This document shows positions 35,805-45,141 of a stretch of DNA of 64,000 bases, one piece after another. Position numbers and translations under genes: made by a program. Below the pieces are notes generated by a model, which was not told the DNA's origin, ran no database searches, and was given only the letters and a program-made list of their open reading frames with translations. Source of the DNA: Caldalkalibacillus salinus (lineage in GTDB: Bacteria; Bacillota; Bacilli; Caldalkalibacillales; JCM-10596). The stretch lies in assembly GCF_016745835.1 (NCBI RefSeq), contig NZ_JAERVL010000004.1:1-64000 (forward strand), read 5' to 3'. Each line of letters opens with the position of its first letter. Positions within the stretch are counted from its first letter, which is position 1.

Positions 35805-36821
35805 ATGCCACGAGTCAATGATTATCAAGCACGGATAGATGAATCTATTCAAAAGCTTGGGGGGTACTGGAAACCACTTTCTTCACTTGCCCGATTAATA
35901 GAGGAATTCGGTGAAGCGTGTGAAGAAATCCTGAATGCAGGAGAAGCGAGTGTCGAATCGTTTATCTCAGAACTCACAGATCTTTATATTATCTCTACGT
36001 GTATTGCCAATCAGTACTGTGCCGATTTGGAGGAAGAATACAAACTATTAGGGTATACAAGTCAGACATATGAATTATATCAATCCCTACCTGTTCCTGA
36101 AGATCTTCAGCGAGCCACACTAGCCTTATCACCTGCCGTAGGACAGATTGCTCGCATATTAAATCATTATGAAGGGGATAAAAAGAAGAAAAAAACGGAG
36201 AAAGAACAACGCGTTGCAGCTGAAATCGCTCACTTCCATCTTAAGCTTTTACAGCTAGCCAAATGTCTCAATACGAACTTATTTACCCAAATAGAAAAAA
36301 TACTTGAGAAGAACTTATCTAGGGATATAGGACGCTTTGAACTCACCCATGATCCTACGACAGAACCAGCTAGGAAAAGGTTTATTGAACACTTAGAGAA
36401 GCAGGAATTATTACAATCTAGGAAAATTTGGGGTGGCTCTCCTTGGCAATTACATCTTCCACTTGAAGATAACATTCAACAGCAACTGCCATTATTCAGA
36501 CGCTTTATAACCTGTGCCCCCGTAGAAGGGTTAGAAGGGTTGGTCCTAGAAGTTAACATGCCCCCGGAAAAACAACATCTGATTCCAGGAGTATACAGTG
36601 AGATCATTGCGGACATTTTATCATATCTTACACAGCAAGACGATTACGTTAGTGTCCCATCAACAATAACACCTTCTGCAATATTAAAAGGTGAGACAGT
36701 CTCACTTTATTTAGGGAAGCATGCTGCTGAGGTCGTCTGTTTTGGGGCGCACTTACCACAAGAGGACCCGCGTTACATAGCAAAACAGGGTCAACTTTTC
36801 TTATACTTCAAATTAAAATAA
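35805..36821 (+). CDS. MazG-like domain fused to an unknown C-terminal domain
   Basis: A 338-aa protein. Residues 1-65 carry a MazG/NTP-pyrophosphohydrolase-like helix pair with E34-x-x-E37 and E56-x-x-D59 metal ligands. A helical middle (about 100-200) follows, and the last 120 residues form a separate unrecognised domain beginning near SPWQLHLPLED. MazG-like proteins hydrolyse unwanted NTPs. ATG 35805 has AGGAGGG 7 bases upstream; the open frame further left overlaps the GNAT gene and is not used. Confidence 0.7.
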   Translation: MPRVNDYQARIDESIQKLGGYWKPLSSLARLIEEFGEACEEILNAGEASVESFISELTDLYIISTCIANQYCADLEEEYKLLGYTSQTYELYQSLPVPEDLQRATLALSPAVGQIARILNHYEGDKKKKKTEKEQRVAAEIAHFHLKLLQLAKCLNTNLFTQIEKILEKNLSRDIGRFELTHDPTTEPARKRFIEHLEKQELLQSRKIWGGSPWQLHLPLEDNIQQQLPLFRRFITCAPVEGLEGLVLEVNMPPEKQHLIPGVYSEIIADILSYLTQQDDYVSVPSTITPSAILKGETVSLYLGKHAAEVVCFGAHLPQEDPRYIAKQGQLFLYFKLK

Positions 36822-36845
36822 AGTAGATAAAGGAGAAGTGATACA

Positions 36846-37346
36846 ATGGGCATAGAAATAGAACGTAAATACCAACTTAATCAATTTCCACAAGAAGAGA
36901 TTGACAGTGGGCGGATACAAATACTAGCCTCGCAAATCTTTGAGCAAACATACCTCGCCTTGTCAGAAGAGCAGGAGATCAGGGTACGTAAAGCCGTATA
37001 TGTAGATCAAGAAGAGAAAAGCGTTCAATATACTCATACATTTAAAAAGGGCCATGGCATGGCAAGAGAAGAAATTGAATACAGGATTGATGAAGAGATA
37101 TATAATCAATTGATGGAGGGGAAAACACCACTAGTGAAGAAGAGAACCGTCGTCGAATATGATAAAATTTCCATGGAAATAGACGAATATAAGGGTTTTG
37201 ATTTGATCACAGTCGAAGTAGAATTTAACACCGAAGAAGAAGCCCTGGCTTTCGAACCCCCATCTTGGTTTGGTGAAGAAGTGGGCAGTAAAAAAGAGTA
37301 CCGTAACAAGACTTTATGGAAGTCCTTGCAGACGTCATTTGGATGA
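36846..37346 (+). CDS. CYTH-domain (triphosphate tunnel) protein
   Basis: A 166-aa protein starting MGIEIERKY, where E4, E6 and K8 form the ExExK signature of CYTH phosphatases. Further features are alternating basic and acidic strands (IRVRKA, REEIEYRI, ITVEVEF). Members hydrolyse inorganic triphosphate or thiamine triphosphate. AAAGGAG lies 10 bases before the ATG. It follows the MazG-like gene by 24 bases, so they may be co-transcribed; both act on polyphosphate bonds. Confidence 0.88.
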   Translation: MGIEIERKYQLNQFPQEEIDSGRIQILASQIFEQTYLALSEEQEIRVRKAVYVDQEEKSVQYTHTFKKGHGMAREEIEYRIDEEIYNQLMEGKTPLVKKRTVVEYDKISMEIDEYKGFDLITVEVEFNTEEEALAFEPPSWFGEEVGSKKEYRNKTLWKSLQTSFG

Positions 37347-37423
37347 TACGCATTGAGTCAGTTTTAAGAAATTAAAACTTCAATATACGATTGAATCGTT
37401 GATAAAATTAGAGGTGCTGTGTG

Positions 37424-37852
37424 ATGTTGGTCAAAGGGTTGAATCATATTTGTATATCTGTATCGGATTTAGATAGTTCCATTCAATTTTATACTGATGT
37501 ATTTGAAGCTGAAATATTGGTAAAAGGGAGGTCTCTTGCTTATTTTGACCTCGCTGGGATGTGGCTGGCGCTTAACGAAGAAAAAGATATACCACGAGAA
37601 GAAATACGGTCTTCGTATACGCATTTAGCGTTTAGTGTCGACGAAACAGATTTTGACAAGTTACTGCATAAACTACACAAGCTGGAAGTCGAAGTATTAG
37701 AAGGAAGAGAAAGGGATGAGCGAGACAAACGATCCATCTACTTTTTGGACCCTGATGGTCACCGATTTGAGTTTCACACTGGTACATTAAGTGATCGTTT
37801 GGATTATTATAGGGCAACAAAACCTCATATCACGTTTTTTAAAGAGGCATAA
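37424..37852 (+). CDS. fosB: FosB metallothiol transferase
   Basis: A 142-aa glyoxalase-fold enzyme that joins a thiol (bacillithiol in Bacillus) to fosfomycin. The sequence follows B. subtilis FosB closely: [35 protein letters not shown] and [14 protein letters not shown]. Metal ligands H8, H67 and E116 are present. ATG 37424 has GAGGTG 7 bases upstream. It is monocistronic, with its own terminator. Confidence 0.93.
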   Translation: MLVKGLNHICISVSDLDSSIQFYTDVFEAEILVKGRSLAYFDLAGMWLALNEEKDIPREEIRSSYTHLAFSVDETDFDKLLHKLHKLEVEVLEGRERDERDKRSIYFLDPDGHRFEFHTGTLSDRLDYYRATKPHITFFKEA

Positions 37853-37868
37853 TGTCCCAAGTGAGGGG

Positions 37869-37917
37869 AGGCTCTATAAACGGTGTGGTGTACACACAGT
37901 TTATAGGGCTTTTTTTT
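37869..37917 (+). terminator. Terminator of fosB
   Basis: A long stem: CTATAAAC with GTTTATAG enclosing GTGTG/CACAC, followed by a run of eight T. Confidence 0.88.
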
Positions 37918-38045
37918 AGGGCTCTACAATATATGTTGGGGTATACGGAAAATTCAAAAAGCATTAAAAACACGCAAGCTCCTCTATCCTACATACTTGA
38001 ATTTGGCCAAAACAAGTAGGGGTACTAGATGAACTCAGACATGCG

Positions 38046-38161
38046 GATGATGGGATGTGCTGGAGGGTTTATCTACCGCCTTTATGAAGGCCTTCTTTCC
38101 CTTATGATATCAATAAAAAGAAGGGCCTGAGTAAGAGCGGCCGTAAGCACGTCCCAACATC
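38046..38161 (+). ncRNA. Candidate structured RNA (multi-helix junction)
   Basis: Outer helix: GATG + GGGATGTGC (38046-38060) with GCACGTCCC + CATC (38147-38161). Inside are GG-GGT with ACC-CC around 38062-38080, and GGCCTTCTTT (38089-38098) with AAAGAAGGGCC (38117-38127, one bulge). An alternative hairpin GCCTT/AAGGC excludes the third helix. No protein-coding frame fits. It matches no RNA family I know; strand is assumed to be that of gapB and fosB. Confidence 0.4.
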
Positions 38162-38178
38162 ACATTAAAACGAGTAAA

Positions 38179-38257
38179 AAGTCTATTTGTTAGCATCAGG
38201 GGAGTACGGAGCTTGCGCTTCTTACCCCAACATTTGATGTACCCTTTTTTTAGACTT
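38179..38257 (+). ncRNA. Long imperfect hairpin with T-run
   Basis: Nested pairs: AAGTCTA (38179-38185) with TAGACTT (38251-38257), GCATCA with TGATGT, GGGGAGTA with TACCCC and GGAGC with GCTTC around TTGC. A CCC-T7 run (38242-38251) lies in the 3' arm. It could be the terminator of the element just upstream or part of the same RNA. Confidence 0.4.
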
Positions 38258-38298
38258 AATCACTCTTAAGATTTAATGTCATCATAATAAAATGGAAC

Positions 38299-38348
38299 CA
38301 TGATATATGTTTAAAAGTGAAGCAACTTGTTCCGCAATGTGTTATACT
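38299..38348 (+). promoter_or_regulatory. Putative CcpN operator region of gapB
   Basis: TGTGTTATACT at 38338-38348 fits the remembered CcpN consensus TRTGHYATAYW at every position; CATGATATATG at 38299-38309 fits 9 of 11. CcpN represses gapB in B. subtilis under glycolytic growth. A TATAAT at 38363-38368 may be the -10 element, without a clear -35. Confidence 0.6.
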
Positions 38349-38400
38349 TAATATAAATATAGTATAATATAATATGACCTAATAGAAGGGAGACGATAAC

Positions 38401-39441
38401 ATGAAAACCAAGATTGGAATTAATGGGTTTGGTCGTATTGGTCGTATGGTGTTTAGAAAAGCCGTGCTAGACGATGCTATTGACATAATGGCCATCAATG
38501 CCAGTTACCCGGCAGAAACGTTAGCTCACTTGATTAAGTATGATAGTGTGCAAGGCTTTTTTGACATAGATATTAAAACGGAGGAAGACGCGCTTATCAT
38601 TAACGGCAAACGAATAAAGCTTCTTTCCAGCAGAGACCCACTTACCTTAGGATGGGGAGAATTAGGCGTAGACGTTGTGGTTGAAGCGACCGGCAAATTC
38701 AAGGATTACGATGGTGCTAAGAAACACCTTAGTAGCGGAGCGAAAAAAGTGATTATTACGGCCCCTGGTAAAGGTGAAGACGCTACGATTGTCATGGGCG
38801 TCAATGAAAACACATATCGCCCTGATCAACATCATATTATTTCGAATGCATCATGTACGACGAACTGTTTAGCCCCCGTTGCTAAGGTTTTGGATCATCA
38901 TTTTGGTATTGTGCAAGGTATGATGACAACGGTTCATGCATACACCAATGACCAGAAGAATCTAGATAATCCTCATAAAGATCTCAGAAGGGCCAGAGCG
39001 TGTGCACAATCAATTATTCCAACTTCGACCGGAGCGGCTAAAGCTGTAGGAAAAGTGTTACCTCGTTTAGACGGGAAGCTCAATGGTATGGCTCTGAGAG
39101 TTCCCACGCCAAACGTCTCCATTATTGACCTTGTCGTCGATGTTGAAAAGAACGTAACCGTTGAGACTGTTAACCGTGTGTTAGAATTGGAAAGCCAAGG
39201 TACACTCCAGGGTATCCTCCAATATATTGAAGACCCACTCGTATCCGTCGACTTTGTAGGGAATGAACATTCATCAATTATTGACGGGGCGAGCACTATG
39301 GTACTAGGAAGTCGACAAATAAAAGTCCTAGCTTGGTATGATAACGAATGGGGCTACTCCTGTCGTGTCGTTGACCTTGTAAAATATGTAGGGGACGCTC
39401 TTAGCCGTTCACTGTCTTACCAAACCCAAGTAACCGTATAG
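38401..39441 (+). CDS. gapB: Glyceraldehyde-3-phosphate dehydrogenase, gluconeogenic type
   Basis: A 346-aa GAPDH. It has the NAD(P)-binding GFGRIGRMVFR, INASYPAETLAHLIKYDS typical of GapB rather than GapA, catalytic C152 in SNASCTTNC, and NDQKNLDNPHKDLRRARA. In Bacillus this enzyme runs in the gluconeogenic direction with NADP(H). The ATG follows AGAAGGGAG. In B. subtilis speD and nrdR follow; here they are replaced by other genes before nrdR, and speD is absent from the window. Confidence 0.95.
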   Translation: MKTKIGINGFGRIGRMVFRKAVLDDAIDIMAINASYPAETLAHLIKYDSVQGFFDIDIKTEEDALIINGKRIKLLSSRDPLTLGWGELGVDVVVEATGKFKDYDGAKKHLSSGAKKVIITAPGKGEDATIVMGVNENTYRPDQHHIISNASCTTNCLAPVAKVLDHHFGIVQGMMTTVHAYTNDQKNLDNPHKDLRRARACAQSIIPTSTGAAKAVGKVLPRLDGKLNGMALRVPTPNVSIIDLVVDVEKNVTVETVNRVLELESQGTLQGILQYIEDPLVSVDFVGNEHSSIIDGASTMVLGSRQIKVLAWYDNEWGYSCRVVDLVKYVGDALSRSLSYQTQVTV

Positions 39442-39511
39442 AGAACAGGTCATAAAAACATAATCATATTGATCGAAGAAATAGACACTTTACCTCAAAT
39501 GAACACCTTCA

Positions 39512-39520
39512 TGCTATAAT
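39512..39520 (+). promoter_or_regulatory. Extended -10 promoter
   Basis: TGCTATAAT (TGn plus consensus TATAAT) lies 128 bases before the gene at 39648. The -35 region is weak, as allowed with an extended -10. Confidence 0.55.
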
Positions 39521-39647
39521 GAGAAAAAGAAGTGGCCTAGAGCCTAGGTGAGAAAAACACATGGCCTAAACTTAAAAAATAGTCGCAAGGCAATGAATAG
39601 AAACTTAAACATCGGCCCAAGAGAGGTCATGCATGAGGGGGAACATT

Positions 39648-40040
39648 ATGGGGATAAAAGATTTTTTCTCAAACAGAGCGGAGACCCAGGAAATACATCG
39701 AGATGAACGGTTACAAACAAGGTACTATAAAGCGAACCTCAAAAAATCGTTGGACGCTGTTGACGATTTATTGAAAGCGGATGCACGTATTAACGTCCTA
39801 TCCTACTCAGAGGATCATGGCGAAATCACCGCAGAGTTTTTAAAACCTAAAAAAGCATTTATAGTTGTGAGTTGCATTACAGTCTTTCCTTTTAGAACGG
39901 CTGTTGATTTTACAGTCACGACTAAAACGACCTTCTTACCTTTCGACGCTGGTTTTAGTAAACGAGAAGTCATCCATTTTTATGAAAAATTGGATCAAAG
40001 ATTGACGTTTGCTGGTACGGGTCTGTCGGAGAAAAAATAA
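39648..40040 (+). CDS. Hypothetical protein (130 aa)
   Basis: Begins MGIKDFFSNRAETQEIHRDERLQTRYYK. The N-terminal half is charged and helical; the second half is strand-rich (AFIVVSCITVFPFRTAVDFTV). No membrane helix is certain and no family is recognised. ATG 39648 has GAGGGGG 6 bases upstream; ATG 39633 with GAGAGG is an alternative adding 5 residues. It has its own promoter and terminator. Confidence 0.65.
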   Translation: MGIKDFFSNRAETQEIHRDERLQTRYYKANLKKSLDAVDDLLKADARINVLSYSEDHGEITAEFLKPKKAFIVVSCITVFPFRTAVDFTVTTKTTFLPFDAGFSKREVIHFYEKLDQRLTFAGTGLSEKK

Positions 40041-40056
40041 TAAAGACATAAAAACA

Positions 40057-40118
40057 AAACCCCCAAAGTATCATCATTCACGTCCATTTACACAGAATGA
40101 TATACAAAATGGGGGTTT
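40057..40118. terminator. Bidirectional terminator
   Basis: AAACCCCCA (40057-40065) pairs with TGGGGGTTT (40110-40118), with an inner ATCATTC/GAATGAT stem. It lies between convergent genes. Confidence 0.75.
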
Positions 40119-40971
40119 AAGCAATATAATCTTTTTTCGAGATGCCTGTTTCTGTATGCTCATCCGGGTGTAAGGTATGAATAGTAATCTCAGGGCGACA
40201 GCCTAATCGTAGATTAGCACCCGTTTGTCCAAGTCCTCCACTTATATAGTACTTGCGCTTAGTATCTTCTTGAATGCCACACAAGTATTTCTTTAAGGGT
40301 TTTAGTCCCATTTTTAGTGAATGAACGGGTAGGGGGTAGTAGATCTGTCCCGAGTGGAAATGCCCACAAATAAGATAATCAAAGTGATGGGGTAATTGTT
40401 TCACGATCAATGGATCATGTGTTAGAATAAACCGCACGCCGACTTCCGGAACTTCAGCGAAAGCTTGTCTAATATTAGAATGACCTGAATAGTGATCGTC
40501 TATACCGATGATGTGTACAGGCGTACCGTCAACAGAAAGTGTATGCGCCTCATTTTCCAAAACGTTAACCCCTAACGCTTCCATTCTCTTCTTTAAGTGA
40601 GGTAAGTGTTCTGATATGATCCAGTCATGATTTCCCCACACTGCATAAACACCGTATCGAGTAGGAATGTCCAAAATCTCACTCAAAAAGTTCATGAAAC
40701 GATCTATACTCTGGACGCGATCAAGATAATCACCTGTTAAGGCAATCATATCAATTGTCTCAGATCCTATTAAATCTTTAATTTTCTCCGGTGTCACGCA
40801 CAGTTTTTCCACATGTAAGTCGGTCAACTGAAGGATATTAAGTGGCTTTGAAAGCTGTTTAGACGGTGATACAGGAACATTAACATGCTTAAGTTCGGGA
40901 CGATACGTATTCCAGTAAGCTTTTGAAAGAACAGAAACCCCCGCTAATGTCAAGAGAGATGTGAGTAACAT
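40117..40971 (-). CDS. YkuE-like metallophosphoesterase
   Basis: A 284-aa calcineurin-type phosphoesterase with an N-terminal membrane segment (about 1-20). Motifs in order: LTDLHVE, LTGDYLD, WGNHDW, LTHDP and GHFHSGQ. The plan agrees with membrane-anchored YkuE-type enzymes, which act outside or on lipid-linked substrates. ATG 40971 is preferred, as AAAGGAG lies 9 bases upstream; the frame extends to a GTG at 41007 with only a weak site. Confidence 0.85.
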   Translation of the reverse strand: MLLTSLLTLAGVSVLSKAYWNTYRPELKHVNVPVSPSKQLSKPLNILQLTDLHVEKLCVTPEKIKDLIGSETIDMIALTGDYLDRVQSIDRFMNFLSEILDIPTRYGVYAVWGNHDWIISEHLPHLKKRMEALGVNVLENEAHTLSVDGTPVHIIGIDDHYSGHSNIRQAFAEVPEVGVRFILTHDPLIVKQLPHHFDYLICGHFHSGQIYYPLPVHSLKMGLKPLKKYLCGIQEDTKRKYYISGGLGQTGANLRLGCRPEITIHTLHPDEHTETGISKKDYIA

Positions 40972-41236
40972 AATTAACAACTCCTTTATATGAGTGCGAA
41001 CTTTCACCTACCGATGACAATAAATGGGTTAGACATCGTAAAAATGCATTTATATTTCACGTTCATCTATATATACATATGTCTATACTTTTTTATATAA
41101 ATTTTTATATAAGCACTATCTTCTATCATACTAGAAATAACTTTCGTTCTCTATATATAAATTATGGATATCTTGTTATAAAATTTTTATGGATAAAGCC
41201 CTCGTGAGCACAACTTAACGTTTAGCTTGTGAGCAT

Positions 41237-41265
41237 AAAAAAACACCTCCCCGGTTGGAGAGGTG
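41237..41265 (-). terminator. Terminator of the Na/Pi symporter gene
   Basis: CACCTC (41244-41249) pairs with GAGGTG (41260-41265), with CC/GG inside. On the minus strand it is followed by TTTTTTT. The rest of 41008-41300 is AT-rich and empty. Confidence 0.75.
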
Positions 41266-41300
41266 ATAAAGCAAAAGGTAGCAATTTTTAAGTCACGATA

Positions 41301-42929
41301 TTATTCGCCATGAATGACGTATTGTGCGATGTTCTTTGAATGATCTCCCATTCTTTCCAGATTACTGAGGTAATCAAGGAAAACAGCACCCGCATTACCT
41401 GTGCATAAATTATTATTTAAACGTGTGATATGGCTCTTGCGGAAATTGCGCTCCATACGGTCGATCTCATTTTCATTTTCAAGGACTTTCTCTGCAAGGC
41501 TTTTATCCTCGTCGTTGAGTGCTTGTATCGCTTGCCCAATCGTCTTATCAGTGAGGTTAATCATCTTCTTCAGATCTGCAAGTGCTTCGTCGGAGAACTC
41601 AACTTTATGCGTTATCGTGTATTCTGCGAGCTCCACAAGGTTTTCGGCATGATCTCCAATCCGTTCGATATCGTTCACAGTCTGAGCCAAGATAGAGGCC
41701 TTACCAGATTCTTGTTCGTTTAAAGCACTTTGTTGCAACGTGGAGAGATAAGATGTAATTTTGTCATCCAGATCGTTAATCAACTCTTCTTTTCGAAGGG
41801 CGATATTGCCAAATTTCTCTTGGCGTGTAAAGAAATAATTAACCGCATCGTTCAGCGATTCTTTGGCATGTTCACCCATACGAATAATCTCATGATGGGC
41901 TTGACCTAACGCCACAGATGGATTTGGTAACAAACGATCATCTAAGTATTTAGCTCCAAATTCTAATTCCTTCATTTCTCCTGGAATCATGCGTGTCACG
42001 AGTACGGCTAATAACGCCACAAAAGGCAGTTGAATAAGGGTATTGGACACGTTGAAGATACCATGTGCATAAGCGATCTGCATACGAATATTGGCGTCTG
42101 TGATGTCACCCAAGAAAGCCACTAAGTTCGCTACTAAAGGCAGAATAATGATGAATATAGTCGTCCCGATAATATTAAATATCACGTGAACTGCAGCTGC
42201 ACGTTTGGCTGCGACAGTTGCCCCGATGGCAGCTATAACTGCAGTAATGGTTGTCCCAATATTGTCACCAAACAGGACGGGTAGTGCAGGAACGAGTTCA
42301 ATCATACCCTCATCGGCCAGTGTTTGAAGGATCCCGATAGTCGCACTCGAGCTTTGTACGATCACAGTAAACACAGTACCGACAAGGACGCCTAATAGTG
42401 GACTGTGAGAAAGGTCAACGATAAACTCTTCAAATATGGGGAGGCCCCGTAAGGGCTTCAAACCGCCACCCATTGAACTTAAACCTAGAAAGAGCATCCC
42501 GAATCCAAAAATAACTTGTCCATAATATTGATACATTTTCTTTTTCACAAAGAAAATGAGGAATGCGCCGACGGCGATGATCGGCAGGGCGTACTCTTCA
42601 ATCTTAATCCCGATTATAAAAGCGGTCATGGTTGTTCCTATGTTAGCCCCCATGATAACCCCAATAGCCTGTCTAAGCGTCATTAACCCGGCGTTAACTA
42701 ACCCGATCGCCATAACGGTTGTCCCTGTTGAAGTTTGTAAGAGTATCGTGACTACAATACCGACAATAACGCCCATTACTGGGTTAGAGGTATATGTCTC
42801 AAGAAGACTGCGCATTTTATCTCCTGCTGTCTTTTGTAAACCGTCGGACATATACTTAATACCAAATAGGAAGATCCCTAATCCTCCTATAAATTTAAAG
42901 ATGATGTCCTGCCATTCAGTCCAGCCCAT
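41301..42929 (-). CDS. Na/Pi cotransporter family protein with PhoU-like tail
   Basis: A 542-aa protein. The N-terminal part (about 1-310) is polytopic with the two inverted-repeat motifs of the Na/Pi symporter family: LLQTSTGTT and VQSSSATIG. Residues 340-540 are helical with two PhoU signatures, DIERIGDHAENL and NLERMGDHSKNIA. It would import phosphate and may sense it through the tail. AAGGGGG lies about 11 bases before ATG 42929. Confidence 0.9.
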   Translation of the reverse strand: MGWTEWQDIIFKFIGGLGIFLFGIKYMSDGLQKTAGDKMRSLLETYTSNPVMGVIVGIVVTILLQTSTGTTVMAIGLVNAGLMTLRQAIGVIMGANIGTTMTAFIIGIKIEEYALPIIAVGAFLIFFVKKKMYQYYGQVIFGFGMLFLGLSSMGGGLKPLRGLPIFEEFIVDLSHSPLLGVLVGTVFTVIVQSSSATIGILQTLADEGMIELVPALPVLFGDNIGTTITAVIAAIGATVAAKRAAAVHVIFNIIGTTIFIIILPLVANLVAFLGDITDANIRMQIAYAHGIFNVSNTLIQLPFVALLAVLVTRMIPGEMKELEFGAKYLDDRLLPNPSVALGQAHHEIIRMGEHAKESLNDAVNYFFTRQEKFGNIALRKEELINDLDDKITSYLSTLQQSALNEQESGKASILAQTVNDIERIGDHAENLVELAEYTITHKVEFSDEALADLKKMINLTDKTIGQAIQALNDEDKSLAEKVLENENEIDRMERNFRKSHITRLNNNLCTGNAGAVFLDYLSNLERMGDHSKNIAQYVIHGE

Positions 42930-43119
42930 ATTGCTAATAATCCCCCTTAAGAATTAGATTACAACTACTTACCTTTTGCTAATGTTCGACAGAAAATTGC
43001 ACATTCGATCAATATTATATCCGATATTAGTCTAGTTGAAAAGAAGAATTCATTCTAACCTTGACGAAAAGGCGAGAATAAGCCACACTAAAGATAATAT
43101 CACGTTGGAGTTGATGAAG

Positions 43120-43575
43120 ATGCGTTGTCCTTATTGTGGACATCTTGGCACGAGAGTATTAGACTCTCGACCATCAAATGAAAATAGATCGATACGTCGC
43201 CGTCGCGAATGTGAAGAATGTAACCAGAGATTCACGACGTTTGAGATGGTAGAAGAACCGCCACTAATGGTGATTAAGAAAGATGGCATGAGAGAAGAAT
43301 TCAGTCGTGAGAAAATCTTACGTGGTCTCATCAGAGCGTGCGAGAAGAGACCTGTTCCATTAGAAAAACTGGAAAATATTGTTCACAATATAGAAAACGA
43401 GCTAAGAAGTGTGGGACATCAAGAAGTCCCAAGTCAAGAGGTAGGCGAAAAAGTCATGGACGAGCTATACAAAGTAGACGAAATAGCCTATGTGCGATTC
43501 GCCTCTGTATACCGTCAATTTAAAGATATCTCGGTTTTTATAAATGAGTTGACAGACCTCCTGAAGCGCTCTTAA
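43120..43575 (+). CDS. nrdR: Transcriptional repressor NrdR
   Basis: A 151-aa repressor of ribonucleotide reductase genes. The zinc ribbon uses C3, C6, C31 and C34, and the ATP-cone covers about 49-139 ([20 protein letters not shown]). ATG 43120 is chosen: the protein then starts MRCPYCG as in the family, with GGAG 9 bases upstream. It heads the nrdR-dnaB-dnaI group, the same order as in B. subtilis. Confidence 0.95.
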   Translation: MRCPYCGHLGTRVLDSRPSNENRSIRRRRECEECNQRFTTFEMVEEPPLMVIKKDGMREEFSREKILRGLIRACEKRPVPLEKLENIVHNIENELRSVGHQEVPSQEVGEKVMDELYKVDEIAYVRFASVYRQFKDISVFINELTDLLKRS

Positions 43576-43613
43576 TATATGAGAAGAAATGACTGTTACG
43601 AAGGAGGGAAATT

Positions 43614-45140
43614 ATGGCCCTCGTCTGGAATGAGATCCGACCCATGGACGGATTTCGAATGATATTAAGTGATGCTTTATCACCGTTGCACTATCGTACT
43701 CTGACACACTTATATCAACCTATTATGGGTGCTAATTCCTATGCGTTGTACCTTACGATGGCTCACGAAGCCGAAGGGGAACGCTTATTTTCTTTTGAGC
43801 GAAATCATCAATGGCTAATGAATATGATGGGTTTAGCCCTCGATCAGATTTATCAGGCACGACTGCGCTTAGAAGCCTTAGGGTTGATTAAGACGTATCG
43901 AGTGAAAAAGGATGATGAGTTTAGTTTGTTTGAGTATCATTTGATACAGCCGCTTTCACCTCAAGCGTTCTTTAGTGATGATATATTAAGTATTTGTTTA
44001 TATAATAAGGTTGGGGCTAACAGATATAAAGATATCCGTGCACGGTATTCTTCATATTACCCACCCCCTTCTCAAGATATACAACTTCAGAATAAAGAGC
44101 TAACCAAAGAATTTCATGAAGTGTTCTCATCTATTTCTCCATCTGAACTTGTCGTGAATAAGGGGAGCGAGATACAGCAGGTATTACAGGAATGGGAGCA
44201 AACTTACCCCGTCCCTGAGCCCGATCATGAAACGGCCCAGCTGGCTTTTGAGAAAGTGGATATAGATTTAGATCAGCTACGTGCGTACATGATGAAGGGG
44301 ATTGTGTTTGAACAGGTTGTTAACGAAGACACGCTACCCATCATCAAAAAACTGACTTATTTTTACCAGTTAGATGAATGGAGCCTAAGTCGTATTATTC
44401 AGGACGCTTTATCCGTTGACGAAGCACTAGACATGAATCAATTTCGTCAAAAAGCAAAAGAATGGTATCGTCTACAAGAAGGTGGTAAACCACCGAAAGT
44501 CATTCATCAAATACAGCCACAACATAAAAAAAAGATACATAAGGAAATGAACATGTCCGATGAGCAGAAACATTTGCATCGATTAGAAAACATGTCGCCT
44601 CTTCAACTACTTAAAGCATATCAGGGTGGAGGCAAGGTCGCTGATGCCGATGTGAAACTGGTTGAAGAACTCCTTGTGGATTACCAATTGTTACCGGGTG
44701 TTGTCAATGTACTAATTGAGTATATCTATCTGACCAATGATTTTAAGCTACCGAAAAATCTTGTCACAAAAGTGGCTGCACATTGGAAAAGAGCAAAAGT
44801 TGAAGATATAGTACAAGCCCAAGAGCTGGCCAAGAAAGAACACCAGCAATACAAAGAATGGAAAAATCAGCAGTCAGGCCACAAGACTAAAGGAAATGGC
44901 TCCAAAGGCTACTCAAATGCTATGTATCCCAAGCAGGTCAAAAAAGACACACTCCCATCATGGATTACCCAGCAAGAAAATGCACATACGCCGGATGGGA
45001 ACGAGCAACAGATCGAGTCAGATAGTGAAAGAACAGGAGCTTCAGAAGCTTCTATGAGTGATGAGCATAAGAGAAAAAGAATGGAACAGCTCCTGAAAGC
45101 GCTAGGTGAGTGGGAGGAAGAAGGAAAGGGGGAGAGATAA
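43614..45140 (+). CDS. dnaB: Replication initiation and membrane attachment protein DnaB
   Basis: A 508-aa Firmicute DnaB (not the helicase). It loads DnaC helicase with DnaD and DnaI and tethers oriC to the membrane. The N-terminal winged-helix region begins DGFRMILSDALSPLHYRTLTHLYQPIMG; the DnaD-like domain includes MSPLQLLKAYQGGGKVADAD. GAAGGAGGG precedes the ATG. The C-terminus is charged and precedes dnaI by one base. Confidence 0.93.
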   Translation: MALVWNEIRPMDGFRMILSDALSPLHYRTLTHLYQPIMGANSYALYLTMAHEAEGERLFSFERNHQWLMNMMGLALDQIYQARLRLEALGLIKTYRVKKDDEFSLFEYHLIQPLSPQAFFSDDILSICLYNKVGANRYKDIRARYSSYYPPPSQDIQLQNKELTKEFHEVFSSISPSELVVNKGSEIQQVLQEWEQTYPVPEPDHETAQLAFEKVDIDLDQLRAYMMKGIVFEQVVNEDTLPIIKKLTYFYQLDEWSLSRIIQDALSVDEALDMNQFRQKAKEWYRLQEGGKPPKVIHQIQPQHKKKIHKEMNMSDEQKHLHRLENMSPLQLLKAYQGGGKVADADVKLVEELLVDYQLLPGVVNVLIEYIYLTNDFKLPKNLVTKVAAHWKRAKVEDIVQAQELAKKEHQQYKEWKNQQSGHKTKGNGSKGYSNAMYPKQVKKDTLPSWITQQENAHTPDGNEQQIESDSERTGASEASMSDEHKRKRMEQLLKALGEWEEEGKGER

Positions 45141-45141
45141 A

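Noticed and set aside
42556-42957. 133-codon plus-strand frame over the Na/Pi symporter
   Set aside because: It mirrors the hydrophobic transporter on the other strand and has no start signal.
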